This document shows positions 20,437-28,614 of a DNA stretch of 39,886 nucleotides, one piece after another. The notes under the pieces were generated by a model, which searched no databases, was not told the origin of the DNA, and saw nothing but the letters and a program-made list of their open reading frames with translations. The stretch comes from Acidimicrobiales bacterium (GTDB lineage: Bacteria; Actinomycetota; Acidimicrobiia; Acidimicrobiales; SZUA-35). The position numbers and the translations under genes are program-made. Numbering within the stretch: position 1 is the stretch's first letter; each line of letters opens with the position of its first letter. The stretch spans positions 1 to 39,886 of the forward strand of contig JAHEJM010000003.1 in the NCBI GenBank assembly GCA_024638815.1, in the 5' to 3' direction.

Positions 20437-20466
20437 TTGACGTGGTCTACGACCATAACCCACAAT
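20437..20466 (+). promoter_or_regulatory. Candidate promoter for the small secreted protein
   Basis: TTGACG (20437-20442) and CACAAT (20461-20466) are separated by 18 bp. The start codon of the small secreted protein lies 55 bp beyond the second hexamer. Confidence 0.4.
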
Positions 20467-20521
20467 GGTGTGGCCGGTTGCAGTGGACCGCCATCGCTTG
20501 GGCACCCATCGGAGGAGACTC

Positions 20522-20788
20522 ATGAAACGCATTCTGGCCGCTTTGGCCGTTGTCGCCGGTGTTGTCGGACTGTCGATCACCACGGTTTCGGCCGAACCTG
20601 TCCCACCCCGACCGGGTTGCGGCTACGGCGACACCAACCACGCTCATCAGGCCGCCCCCGGTCTCGACCCACTTGGTCTGCGCCCAGGGTTGGGTCTGGG
20701 TGACGAGAACCACCCCCACACGTTCCCTCCGGGCCAAGCCCCGGCCGGCGCCGGGGACCAGTCAAGCCCCCGTCGCGGCTGCAAGTAG
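20522..20788 (+). CDS. Small secreted protein with doubled GxGDxNHxH motif
   Basis: An 88-residue protein. It begins with a clear Sec signal peptide (MKRILAALAVVAGVVGLSIT, with probable cleavage after VSA near residue 24). The mature part of about 64 residues holds two copies of a G-x-G-D-x-N-H-x-H motif: GYGDTNHAHQAAPG and GLGDENHPHTFPPG. The paired His and Asp/Asn suggest metal binding, by inference only. Cysteines occur at GCGYGD and at the C-terminal RGCK, possibly forming a disulfide. GGAGGAG lies 4 bases before the ATG at 20522, an excellent start. Family unknown to me. Confidence 0.7.
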   Translation: MKRILAALAVVAGVVGLSITTVSAEPVPPRPGCGYGDTNHAHQAAPGLDPLGLRPGLGLGDENHPHTFPPGQAPAGAGDQSSPRRGCK

Positions 20789-20821
20789 CGGCGCTCGGTC
20801 GCTGCCTCCCGCCCTCCAGGG

Positions 20822-21670
20822 TCAGCTCAGAGTTCGGGCGATCGTGCCCGACTCGTCACCGGCCCGCTCGATGAGGGACACCGCCTGGTCGAAGGCCATG
20901 CCGAACCGGGCCTCGATTCGCCCAGCGGTCTCACCGATGACATCCGGCAACTCACCGGGCGTACCGAGCACCGACACGATGGCCACGATCGGGTACTCGG
21001 CGTCGGGGTTCTCGGGCCGACCGAGTTCGAGCACGGCGGTTCGCAGCGCCGGGGGAAACCCCCACTCGTCGAACATCCAGCCGGCCACCTCGATGTGATC
21101 CCAACCGAATGCGGCCCGTTCCAATTCGATCAGTTCGCCCGCTCCGGCCTGCCACTCGGTGAGCAGATCCAGGTAGGCCGGCTGGTGGTGGGCAAGAATG
21201 GGCACGGCGATATCACCGAGCAGCGAGGCGGTGAAGTTCTCGGTGCGGCGAACCCGATCGAACTGCTCGGCCAGCATCGCCGCCGTTCCGGCCCGCCACG
21301 CCGCCTTCGTCCAGAATGCCTCCATGTCGAAACCGGCCGGGGCCACCGAATTGGCGGCCCCACCGGCGGCCAGGGTTATGAGAAGCGACTCGAGGTGATT
21401 GCGGCCGAGCATCATGACCGCCTGGCGCACGCCGTTGATCGGATTTCGGGGCGCGTAGGCGGCCGAATTCGCAATCGACAGCAGGCGGGCCGACAGGCCC
21501 GGATCGGTCACGAGGATGTCACTCACCTCGGCCAGGTCACAATCGGGGGCCGACGTCTTCTCGATGGTGGTCGACACGACGGCGGGAATGGTGGGGAGTT
21601 CGACATCCACCAGGAGCTTCTTCAGCTCATTGCCCGACCCGCCACGGAGTCGTTTCAAGCCCAGAACCAC
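20822..21670 (-). CDS. HDOD-domain signalling protein
   Basis: A 282-residue single-domain HDOD protein, a regulatory relative of HD phosphohydrolases lacking catalytic HD residues. Signatures are LPTIPAVVSTTIE, LVTDPGLSARLLSIANSAAY, GVRQAVMMLGRNHLESLLI and LLGDIAVPILAHHQPAYLDLL. HDOD proteins act in signal transduction, often with c-di-GMP or chemotaxis components. GTG at 21668-21670 starts 7 nt after the pentapeptide/channel gene stop, so it is the last gene of a four-gene leftward operon. Confidence 0.85.
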   Translation of the reverse strand: MVLGLKRLRGGSGNELKKLLVDVELPTIPAVVSTTIEKTSAPDCDLAEVSDILVTDPGLSARLLSIANSAAYAPRNPINGVRQAVMMLGRNHLESLLITLAAGGAANSVAPAGFDMEAFWTKAAWRAGTAAMLAEQFDRVRRTENFTASLLGDIAVPILAHHQPAYLDLLTEWQAGAGELIELERAAFGWDHIEVAGWMFDEWGFPPALRTAVLELGRPENPDAEYPIVAIVSVLGTPGELPDVIGETAGRIEARFGMAFDQAVSLIERAGDESGTIARTLS

Positions 21671-21677
21671 GGAGACC

Positions 21678-22643
21678 TCATTCTGCTCTCCGGCCCATTT
21701 TCGTGGCGAAGATGCTCAGCAGTCCGCCCAGCATCACATAGCCGATCACGACTTCGGCCATGGCCAGAATCTGGGCGGCCGTCGACGCCGGAAGCACATC
21801 GCCGTATCCCAGCGTGGTCAGCGTGACCACCGAGTAGTAGACAGGTGACAGCCCGGTTTCGTAGGCGCCGTAATCGACGGCCACGAATTCGTAGGCAACC
21901 GAGAACACGGCGGCCATGAGCATCGTGCACAGCGCCCACCGCAGGTAGCTTCGGCCGCAGTCCGAGGTCGCCCACCACAGGTAGTAGACCAGGGCGTTGA
22001 TCCGGCTCTTGGTCCGGAACTCGTGGAGGTAGTTCTGATCCATGATCGCCCGGCGAACCAGGTAGGCACCGGCGAAGTCCACGCTCAGTATGTCGACCCC
22101 GATCCAGTCGGCCGTCGTGTACTCGGTCAGCCCCTTCACCCGGGAACGGCTGAGATCGGCATCACGGAAGACGGCCCGGCCCACCGCACACTCGCTCAGG
22201 TCGGTGTCGGTCATGTCGGCCCGCGACATGTCGGCCCCGGTCAGCACCGCCTCCCGCAACCGAGCCCCCTTCAGCTTGGCCACCCGCAGGTCGGCGCCGG
22301 TGAGATCGGTATGGGACAGCGACGCACCTTCCAGCGTGGCGTTGAACAGTACGGCGCCGGTCAGATCGGCTCGGCCGAACACGGCGTTGGGGGCATGAAC
22401 CCCGTGAAGGTCGGCCTTTGTCATGGTGGCCCCCAGCAATTGGGCGTTGCTCAAGTCGGCATCGACGAGGGTTGCCTCCGTCAGCACCGTGCCGATCAGA
22501 CGAGCACCGCTCAAGTTCGCCCCCGACAGATCGACACCGGTCAGATCGCGGCCCGACAAATCGGCACCACTCAAGTTCGCCCCCGACAAATCGGCACCGG
22601 CTGCACGTCGATCCTGCCCGCTGGGCGTTTCCGTGCTTGTCAT
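21678..22643 (-). CDS. Pentapeptide-repeat / two-TM potassium channel fusion
   Basis: A 321-residue fusion. Residues about 15-168 are pentapeptide repeats of the A(D/N)LSG type, forming a right-handed quadrilateral beta-helix. After a linker, the first TM helix spans about 232-252. The pore loop has the potassium selectivity filter TLGYGD (277-282) in VTLTTLGYGDVLP, and the second TM helix is about 290-313. This is an Ion_trans_2-type channel with a cytoplasmic pentapeptide domain that probably gates or anchors it. Its ATG overlaps the stop of the HDOD-GGDEF gene by one base (TAATG), so it is translationally coupled to a probable c-di-GMP synthase. Confidence 0.9.
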   Translation of the reverse strand: MTSTETPSGQDRRAAGADLSGANLSGADLSGRDLTGVDLSGANLSGARLIGTVLTEATLVDADLSNAQLLGATMTKADLHGVHAPNAVFGRADLTGAVLFNATLEGASLSHTDLTGADLRVAKLKGARLREAVLTGADMSRADMTDTDLSECAVGRAVFRDADLSRSRVKGLTEYTTADWIGVDILSVDFAGAYLVRRAIMDQNYLHEFRTKSRINALVYYLWWATSDCGRSYLRWALCTMLMAAVFSVAYEFVAVDYGAYETGLSPVYYSVVTLTTLGYGDVLPASTAAQILAMAEVVIGYVMLGGLLSIFATKMGRRAE

Positions 22644-24241
22644 TACTGCATGGGCTCGACCGACACCCGGTCCTTGCCCGCACGCTTCGACTGGTAGAGG
22701 GCACCGTCGGCGGTGACGTAGAGCCGTTCTCGGTCCTCCATGCTGGCCAGTTGACCGCCAAAGGTGTGGGACACCCCGACGCTGACCGTGACCGGCAGTG
22801 GCCCGGCCACAGTGTCGATCGGCTGGTCGCTGAACAGGGCGCGGAAGCGTTCGGCCGCCAGTGCGATCTCGTCGGGATCGACGTCGGGCATGACCACTGC
22901 GAACTCCTCACCGCCGATCCTGGCGGCGAGATCACTGCGCCGGGTTGCCGCCGACAGGCGCCGGCCCACCTCCCGCAGGACATCATCGCCCACGCTGTGG
23001 CCGTGGGTGTCGTTGACCGCTTTGAAGTTGTCCAGGTCGAACAGAATGAGACCGAGCTCCGACGGCTTGGCGAGCCGAAGTCGACCGCCGACCTGATTGT
23101 CGAGGTAGGCCTTGAACGTCCGGCGGTTGGCGATCCCCGTCAGCGGGTCGGTGGCCGCCTCGTCACTGAGTCGCTGGTTCGTTTCGATGAGCGAACGGTT
23201 GCGTTCCTCCTGCCGGAGCAACTGGTTGGCCAGAGTCTGACTGAGCCGGGCCATACGCGTCTGGGCCTTGATCATGATCTCCGACACCGGCGTCGACGGG
23301 GCCGCACCCAGATCGAACATCCCGATGATGGCGTCGAGGTCGGGGCCGGCGGAACTGATGATCTGCTCGAGCTGGGCGGCGGTGACACCGAGGTTGGTGG
23401 CGCCACTCAGGATCAGGTGATTGTGGTACTCGGCCCGAGCATCCTCGTCACCGGCCAGCAACAGCTGAGCCGCCGCATCGGCCACCTGCAACAACCCCGC
23501 CAGCTCAGACACTCCCCTGGCCAGCCGGGGTTCGGACCGGTACCGGGTGGCGCCGGCGAGTGCCTCGGGCAGGCCCCACGAGGTGAGGATGGCCGCAGTG
23601 ACGTCATCGGCGGTGTAGCCCAGTAGTTGGCGCTCTTCGTCCGGCCGCATCCACGGTCGATCATCGGGTAGATGAGCGACATACAACGGCCATTTGACGA
23701 GAGCGAGCACGCCGATGTTGCTGAGCAGACCGCCGACGAAGGCGTCGTCGCTCAATCGATGATCGCGGATGAAGGCGAATCGTTGGGCCAGCACACTTGA
23801 CAGCAGGCTGCGGCGCCAGATCATGGCGGTGTCGACCGGTCCCTCCTTGGCATTGGTGACCAGGCTGAACCCCAACGACAGCAACTTCACCGTGTGACTG
23901 CCGAGCAGCGACGTGGCTCTATTGAGATTGGTGACCTGTCGAGTCTGGCCGTAGGTGGCCGAATTGGCCACCCGCAACAGGCGGGCGGTCAAACCGGGAT
24001 CGCTCCCGATGGTGTTGACCAGGTCGTTCAGTGATGCATCTTCGTCGTCGGCCAACCGGATGACCTCGACCGCCACCGGAGCAAGGGTGGGCAGTTCGCC
24101 GAACTGGGCCACGACGTTTTCGAGCGGCGGCGCATCAGGATGGGGACCGGTTCGTTCCGCAACGGTGGGGTCGGTTTCGGGCCCACGGTCGGTGCCGGTG
24201 CCCGAGGGGAAAGCGGCGGTTGTCGAAGCCATATCACTCAC
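22643..24241 (-). CDS. HDOD-GGDEF protein, probably active diguanylate cyclase
   Basis: A 532-residue two-domain protein. HDOD spans about 43-250 (FGELPTLAPVAVEVIRLADD, DPGLTARLLRVANSATYGQ, LLGSHTVKLLSLGFSL), followed by a helical linker at about 325-360. The GGDEF domain at about 362-530 has FDLDNFKAVNDTHGHSVGDD and the active-site motif GGEEF at 443-447. An RxxD inhibitory I-site (R434-D437) lies at the correct distance upstream. It should convert two GTP to c-di-GMP, with HDOD as input. GTG start at 24239-24241 with GGAG about 8 bases upstream. Confidence 0.9.
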   Translation of the reverse strand: MSDMASTTAAFPSGTGTDRGPETDPTVAERTGPHPDAPPLENVVAQFGELPTLAPVAVEVIRLADDEDASLNDLVNTIGSDPGLTARLLRVANSATYGQTRQVTNLNRATSLLGSHTVKLLSLGFSLVTNAKEGPVDTAMIWRRSLLSSVLAQRFAFIRDHRLSDDAFVGGLLSNIGVLALVKWPLYVAHLPDDRPWMRPDEERQLLGYTADDVTAAILTSWGLPEALAGATRYRSEPRLARGVSELAGLLQVADAAAQLLLAGDEDARAEYHNHLILSGATNLGVTAAQLEQIISSAGPDLDAIIGMFDLGAAPSTPVSEIMIKAQTRMARLSQTLANQLLRQEERNRSLIETNQRLSDEAATDPLTGIANRRTFKAYLDNQVGGRLRLAKPSELGLILFDLDNFKAVNDTHGHSVGDDVLREVGRRLSAATRRSDLAARIGGEEFAVVMPDVDPDEIALAAERFRALFSDQPIDTVAGPLPVTVSVGVSHTFGGQLASMEDRERLYVTADGALYQSKRAGKDRVSVEPMQ

Positions 24242-24344
24242 AGTTCACTCCAGGGCGGTCTAGATCTCTGATCGGACAACACGCCGCGTTGCCAAGCAGT
24301 CCGATCCAGAAACTCCCGATGAGGGAACGAATCGTGGTTCGACC

Positions 24345-26024
24345 TCATGACGGTCCTTTCTCCGCCGCCGCCAGTCTCGCCCCCAGTCCGCCGCCGCCCC
24401 GACGGCCGCCGGCCCGAACCCCCGTCCCTGACGGTCGGCTCGGTGCGGCCGGGGTGGCGTCGGTCGTCGAAGGCACCGAACGGGCTCCGAACGACACCAC
24501 CGTCACACGATTCGAACCCTCCTGCCACGAGGCATGCATGGCCTGTTCGGCGCTGACGATGATCTGCTCACGATCCCGGGTCCCGGCCAACTGTCCCGAC
24601 TTGACGTGACACGCTCCGATCGCAACCGTGACCGTGATAGGGCCGACCTCGGTCTCGACCACCTCGTTCACGAACTCGTCTCTGAGACGTTCGGCCGAGG
24701 ACTCCAACTCCGATGGGGACACACCGGACACGACCACCGCGAACTGGGTGGCGGCGAGACGGGCCACCATGTCGCGGCTCCTCGACCCCTCAGTCAATCG
24801 CCGGGCCACCGTTCGCAACACGACGTCGCCGATCTGCCGACCGTGGGCCTGGTTGATCGACTTGATGTGATCGACGTCGACCAGGATGAGTCCGAGTTCG
24901 GTCGGCCGGGGCACTCGGACGTGGCTGTTGATCTGATTGTCGAGGTAGGCCTCGAGGGTGCGGCGATTGGCCAGACCGGTTCGAGAATCGGTGGCGGCCT
25001 CGGTAGCCAACCGACTCGGTTCCGGACGGGAGACGGATGCTTCCGGTGCGGCAGCCTGGTTCGAACCGCCGACCCCCTCCATACCCAGACGGGCGATCTT
25101 GGCCTGGGCCGCAGCCATGATGTCGGCCACCGGTACCGCGGTCACCGACTGCAGTTCGAACAGCGACGCGATGTCGTCGAGGTCGGGACCGGCGTTGGTC
25201 ATGACCTCCCCCAACTGGGCCGCGGTGAAGCCGAGGTGGGTGGCGGCCGAGAACACCATGTCGTTGTAGGCCTGAGCCTGCTTCTCCTCGGTGTCGGCCA
25301 GCAACAGCAGGGCACCGGCATCAGCCACCTGCAACAACCCGGCCAGCTCCGGTTCGGTGCACTCGGGGTGGTTGGGCCGGCTGCGGTACTGGACGGCATT
25401 GCTCATGCTCTCGGGCAGTCCCCATGAGGCGAACACCTCGGCCGTCACGTCATCGGCGGTGTAACCAAGCAGTGTTTCTTCGTCGGCCGCCGACAACCAC
25501 GGGACCTTGTCCGGCAGCTGGGCGGTGTACACCGGCACCTTGACCAGAGCGAGAATGCCGACATTGCCCAGCAGTCCGGTGACGAAGGCGTCGTCGGCCA
25601 CACGCTTTTCCCTGTCGGCCACCAGCTGTTGGGCAAGCACGCTGGCGGCCAGGCTGCGACGCCAGATCAGGGTGGTGTTGACCGGACCGGCGGAAAGGGT
25701 GCTCACCAGGCTGAACCCCAGCGACAACAGTTTGACCGTGCGCAGACCGAGCAGGGTCGTGGCCCGCAGCAGGTTGGTGACCTCACGGACCTGGCCGTAG
25801 ATGGCCGAGTTGGCCACCCGCAAAAGGCGGGCGGTCAGGCTGGGGTCGGTCCTGATCACCGCCACCAGATCCGACAGTGAGGAATCCTCATCCTCGGCCA
25901 GACGCAGAACCTCGACCGCCACCGGAGCCAGCGTGGGCAAGTCGCCGAGTCCGGCCACGACATCATCGATCGATGGACGCTCCAACCGACCGGACGCCAT
26001 GAGCTTGTTGGCGATCTTGTACAC
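24345..26024 (-). CDS. HDOD protein with degenerate GGDEF domain (likely c-di-GMP receptor)
   Basis: A 559-residue paralogue of the next gene with the same HDOD-linker-GGDEF plan (HDOD about 20-235, GGDEF-like about 340-510) and a basic, glycine-rich tail. The active-site motif is AATQF (424-428) in place of GGDEF/GGEEF, so cyclase activity is not expected. The RxxD I-site is retained (R415-D418), the pattern of degenerate GGDEF domains that bind c-di-GMP as receptors. GTG start at 26022-26024 with AGGAGG 5 bases upstream. First gene of the leftward operon; a 103-bp gap separates it from the active paralogue. Confidence 0.87.
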   Translation of the reverse strand: MYKIANKLMASGRLERPSIDDVVAGLGDLPTLAPVAVEVLRLAEDEDSSLSDLVAVIRTDPSLTARLLRVANSAIYGQVREVTNLLRATTLLGLRTVKLLSLGFSLVSTLSAGPVNTTLIWRRSLAASVLAQQLVADREKRVADDAFVTGLLGNVGILALVKVPVYTAQLPDKVPWLSAADEETLLGYTADDVTAEVFASWGLPESMSNAVQYRSRPNHPECTEPELAGLLQVADAGALLLLADTEEKQAQAYNDMVFSAATHLGFTAAQLGEVMTNAGPDLDDIASLFELQSVTAVPVADIMAAAQAKIARLGMEGVGGSNQAAAPEASVSRPEPSRLATEAATDSRTGLANRRTLEAYLDNQINSHVRVPRPTELGLILVDVDHIKSINQAHGRQIGDVVLRTVARRLTEGSRSRDMVARLAATQFAVVVSGVSPSELESSAERLRDEFVNEVVETEVGPITVTVAIGACHVKSGQLAGTRDREQIIVSAEQAMHASWQEGSNRVTVVSFGARSVPSTTDATPAAPSRPSGTGVRAGGRRGGGGLGARLAAAEKGPS

Positions 26025-26147
26025 GGCGACCTCCTGCCGACCCGACGATTCTGATTGTCCTCATCGGCAGGGATTGTCAAAAACGAAAGCGAACGGCTTG
26101 TGTGCTTGCCTATGGTTGATCTCTGAGCGCACCCCGGAAAGGCATCA
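26025..26147. promoter_or_regulatory. Divergent promoter region, HDOD operon / LysM gene
   Basis: This 123-bp region separates divergently transcribed genes and should carry both promoters. It includes a repeated GATTGTC (about 26052 and 26079) and a TGCCGA...TCGGCA inverted pair. No consensus hexamers are certain. Confidence 0.4.
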
Positions 26148-27086
26148 ATGTTGCACACCACCGTCATTCAGCAACCGCAACCGAACGACATCGTGGGTTC
26201 ACGCATCCAGGTCGGCGGACTGGCCACCGGCTTCGAGGCCACGATTCGAGCCCGGGTGCGAGACGGCAATGGGCAGGAGCTGGTCTCCATGTTCTGCATG
26301 TGTGGAGGTGGGGCCGGCGAGATCGGCCAGTTCCACCTGGAACTGGACCTGCCGGCTCGGCCCGAGACGCCCAACGGCTTCGTCGAGGTTTTCGAGGACA
26401 ATGCCGCCTACCCCGACGAGGGGCCATACGACGGCCCGGCGGCCGAGATCAACAAGTCGATCGTGCCGGTCGTCTTCGGGTCTCATCTGGTCGAGAGCTA
26501 TACCGGGTACCGCTTCCACGTGGTTGTCGAGGGTGACACTCTGTCGGGCATCGCCGCCGCCGAGTACGGGGACGGAGACCGGTGGCCGGCCATCTATGAG
26601 GCCAACCGCAATCAGATCGGTGATCCCAACCTGATCTTTCACGGCCAGTGGCTGCGGATCCCACACCATGTCGGTGCCGCCACCGCCACCGTCGACGTCT
26701 ACTTCGTCAACGTTCCCAACTTCATCAGGGGCACCGAGCCCTACGTCGAGGCGGTGTCGCGCTCGGTACCGGCCGCGGCACCGGCCGGGGGTGCCCTACA
26801 GACCCTGTTCGCCGGTCCCACCGCGGCCGAGCAGGCCGCCGGCTTGGCGCTGGAACCCTCCGGTGCCACCGGCTTCACCGGCCTGTCTATCAGCGCAGGC
26901 ATAGCCCGGGTCGCCCTGGTCGGAGGGTGCGACAGCCGTGGTTCGACGATGTCGGTGGCCAATCTGATCACGCCGACACTCAAACAGTTCCCAACCGTCG
27001 ACCATGTCAAGATCTACAGCCCCGACGGCGAGACGGACTCCCCGGAAGGTCCCGGCGACTCGATTCCCGCCTGCCTGAACCCCTGA
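26148..27086 (+). CDS. Gmad2 - LysM - GerMN domain protein
   Basis: A 312-residue three-domain protein. The N-terminal Gmad2-like immunoglobulin domain is at about 5-108 (VIQQPQPNDIVGSRIQVGGL, GQFHLELDL). A LysM peptidoglycan-binding domain is at about 121-172 (FHVVVEGDTLSGIAAAEYGD, WPAIYEANRNQIGDPNLI). A GerMN-like domain is at about 180-300 (VDVYFVN, ALQTLFAGPTAAEQAAGL, GLSISAGIARVALVGGC). These domains are normally extracytoplasmic, yet no signal peptide or lipobox is visible from the ATG at 26148, which has GGAAAGG upstream. It is divergent from the HDOD operon and ends 10 bp from the convergent DUF721 gene. Cell-envelope role inferred. Confidence 0.8.
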   Translation: MLHTTVIQQPQPNDIVGSRIQVGGLATGFEATIRARVRDGNGQELVSMFCMCGGGAGEIGQFHLELDLPARPETPNGFVEVFEDNAAYPDEGPYDGPAAEINKSIVPVVFGSHLVESYTGYRFHVVVEGDTLSGIAAAEYGDGDRWPAIYEANRNQIGDPNLIFHGQWLRIPHHVGAATATVDVYFVNVPNFIRGTEPYVEAVSRSVPAAAPAGGALQTLFAGPTAAEQAAGLALEPSGATGFTGLSISAGIARVALVGGCDSRGSTMSVANLITPTLKQFPTVDHVKIYSPDGETDSPEGPGDSIPACLNP

Positions 27087-27096
27087 CCGTCGACGC

Positions 27097-27477
27097 TCAG
27101 CGCACCCTGGTGGTGACCCGCCGGAGCAGACCGGAACCGAAGGTGGCGTCGAACCGCTTCTTGATCTGGCCCTCCATCCACGAGATCTGGGAGGCCCAGG
27201 CCGAGTCGTCGCAGGCGACGGTCAGCACACCGTCGATCAACTCCACCGGCCGGGTGGCCGAGGCCAGGCCGGGGCCGACCAGTTCGGGCCAGCGATCGTC
27301 GAGCTGGGTCAACACACTGACCGGCGGCGCCCCCAGATTGCGGACGAACGTCTCCAGACTGTCACCCAACGAGGTGAAACCGACCTTGGCCGCCTCGGCC
27401 GCGGTCGAATGCCCCGGCTCGGTCGTCGGGTCCGAGTCACCGATCGACGGGACGTCGTCGTCGCCGCCGGTGGTCAT
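27097..27477 (-). CDS. DUF721 protein, DciA-like replicative helicase loader
   Basis: A 126-residue DUF721 protein. The conserved core is LDDRWPELVGPGLASATRPV and LIDGVLTVACDDSAWASQIS, an RNase-H/KH-like DciA domain; the N-terminal 30 residues are acidic and variable. DciA proteins interact with and help load the replicative helicase DnaB in bacteria lacking DnaC/DnaI. Its position after recF is the usual actinobacterial one, with start and stop overlapping recF by 4 bp. gyrB, expected next, is displaced. Confidence 0.85.
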   Translation of the reverse strand: MTTGGDDDVPSIGDSDPTTEPGHSTAAEAAKVGFTSLGDSLETFVRNLGAPPVSVLTQLDDRWPELVGPGLASATRPVELIDGVLTVACDDSAWASQISWMEGQIKKRFDATFGSGLLRRVTTRVR

Positions 27478-28574
27478 GACCGATCCTCGATCAGGTCGCC
27501 GCCGGCCGGGTCGAAGCGAAGCAGGCGATCGGGATCGATCGACGTCGGCAGCTCGGTGGCACTGGTGATGACGGTCTGACCGGGGGGCAGGTTGGCCAGC
27601 AGGGCGTCGGCCCGATCGACATCGAGTTCGGACAGCACATCGTCCAACAACAGCAGCGGCGGTTCCCCGATGACATCGGCCAGCAGACGATGGGCGGCCA
27701 ACCGCATGGCCAGGGCCAGGGTGCGCTGCTCCCCCTGGGACGCCTCGGTCCGGCTGGCCATGCCATTGAGGCTGATGGCCAGCTCATCGCGGTGTGGTCC
27801 CACCGTGGTCACTCCCCGACGCACATCGGTATCGCGGGACTCACCCAGAGCGTGGGCCAGCGACAGCCCCGACCACGACCGCACGTAGGAGGCACCGACA
27901 CGATCGCCGGTGACACCCGAGGCCGAGGCCAGGGTGGTGTAGGCGTGCTGGACCTGGGGAAGTAGCCGCTCCACCAGTTCTTCCCGCCGGTGGGTGACCT
28001 CGGTGCCGGCCGAGGCCAGCTTGTCATCCCAGACATCGAGGGTCAGCAGGGCGGCGTCGTCCAACCGACCATGGCATTGCTTGAGCAGGGCATTTCGCTG
28101 CTTGAGCGCCCGCTCGAACTCGCGCACCACGGCATCGGCCGTCGGGTCGAGACCCACCAGCACGTCGTCGAGATATTCCCGCCGAACCGCCGGGCCCTCC
28201 TTCAACAGCGACAGATCATCGGGAGCGAAGACCGTGACCCGCAGCGCCCCCAGCAGATCGCGGCCGCGGCGCAATCGCTGGCGGTTGACCTGGGCCCGAG
28301 TCCGGCCTCGGCCCAGCTCCAGTTCGATGAGCACGTCGCGCCCGTCACGCAAACCCTCGGCCCGGACGATGGCGGCGGCGGCTCCCTTGCGGATCACACT
28401 CTCGGTCGGGGCCCCCCGGAACGATTTCAACGACGCCAGCACACCGAGGGCCTCCAGCAGGTTCGTCTTGCCCATGCCGTTGGCACCGATGATGGCGGTC
28501 AGCCCCAGGTCGAGAGCCAGCTCGAGTTCTCGGTAGCTGCGAAAATCGGTGAGCCAGAGCCGGGTGACCTGCAC
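27474..28574 (-). CDS. recF: DNA replication/repair protein RecF
   Basis: A 366-residue SMC-like ATPase that helps load RecA at gaps through RecOR. Walker A is GANGMGKTNLLEAL, the ABC signature is ASQGEQRTLALAMRLAAHRL, and Walker B is LLLLDDVLSELD. The start is the GTG at 28572-28574 (VQVTRLWLTDFRSYRELEL), where homology begins; longer in-frame extension would run into dnaN. The ribosome-binding site is weak. It lies between dnaN (40-bp gap) and DUF721 (4-bp overlap). Confidence 0.95.
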   Translation of the reverse strand: MQVTRLWLTDFRSYRELELALDLGLTAIIGANGMGKTNLLEALGVLASLKSFRGAPTESVIRKGAAAAIVRAEGLRDGRDVLIELELGRGRTRAQVNRQRLRRGRDLLGALRVTVFAPDDLSLLKEGPAVRREYLDDVLVGLDPTADAVVREFERALKQRNALLKQCHGRLDDAALLTLDVWDDKLASAGTEVTHRREELVERLLPQVQHAYTTLASASGVTGDRVGASYVRSWSGLSLAHALGESRDTDVRRGVTTVGPHRDELAISLNGMASRTEASQGEQRTLALAMRLAAHRLLADVIGEPPLLLLDDVLSELDVDRADALLANLPPGQTVITSATELPTSIDPDRLLRFDPAGGDLIEDRS

Positions 28575-28614
28575 ACCGGTCAAGTCTAGGCAGGCGGGCC
28601 CGAGCCTGATTCGC

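Noticed and set aside
22418-23626. 402-codon plus-strand frame opposite the HDOD-GGDEF gene
   Set aside because: Shadow of a gene with unmistakable HDOD and GGEEF motifs.
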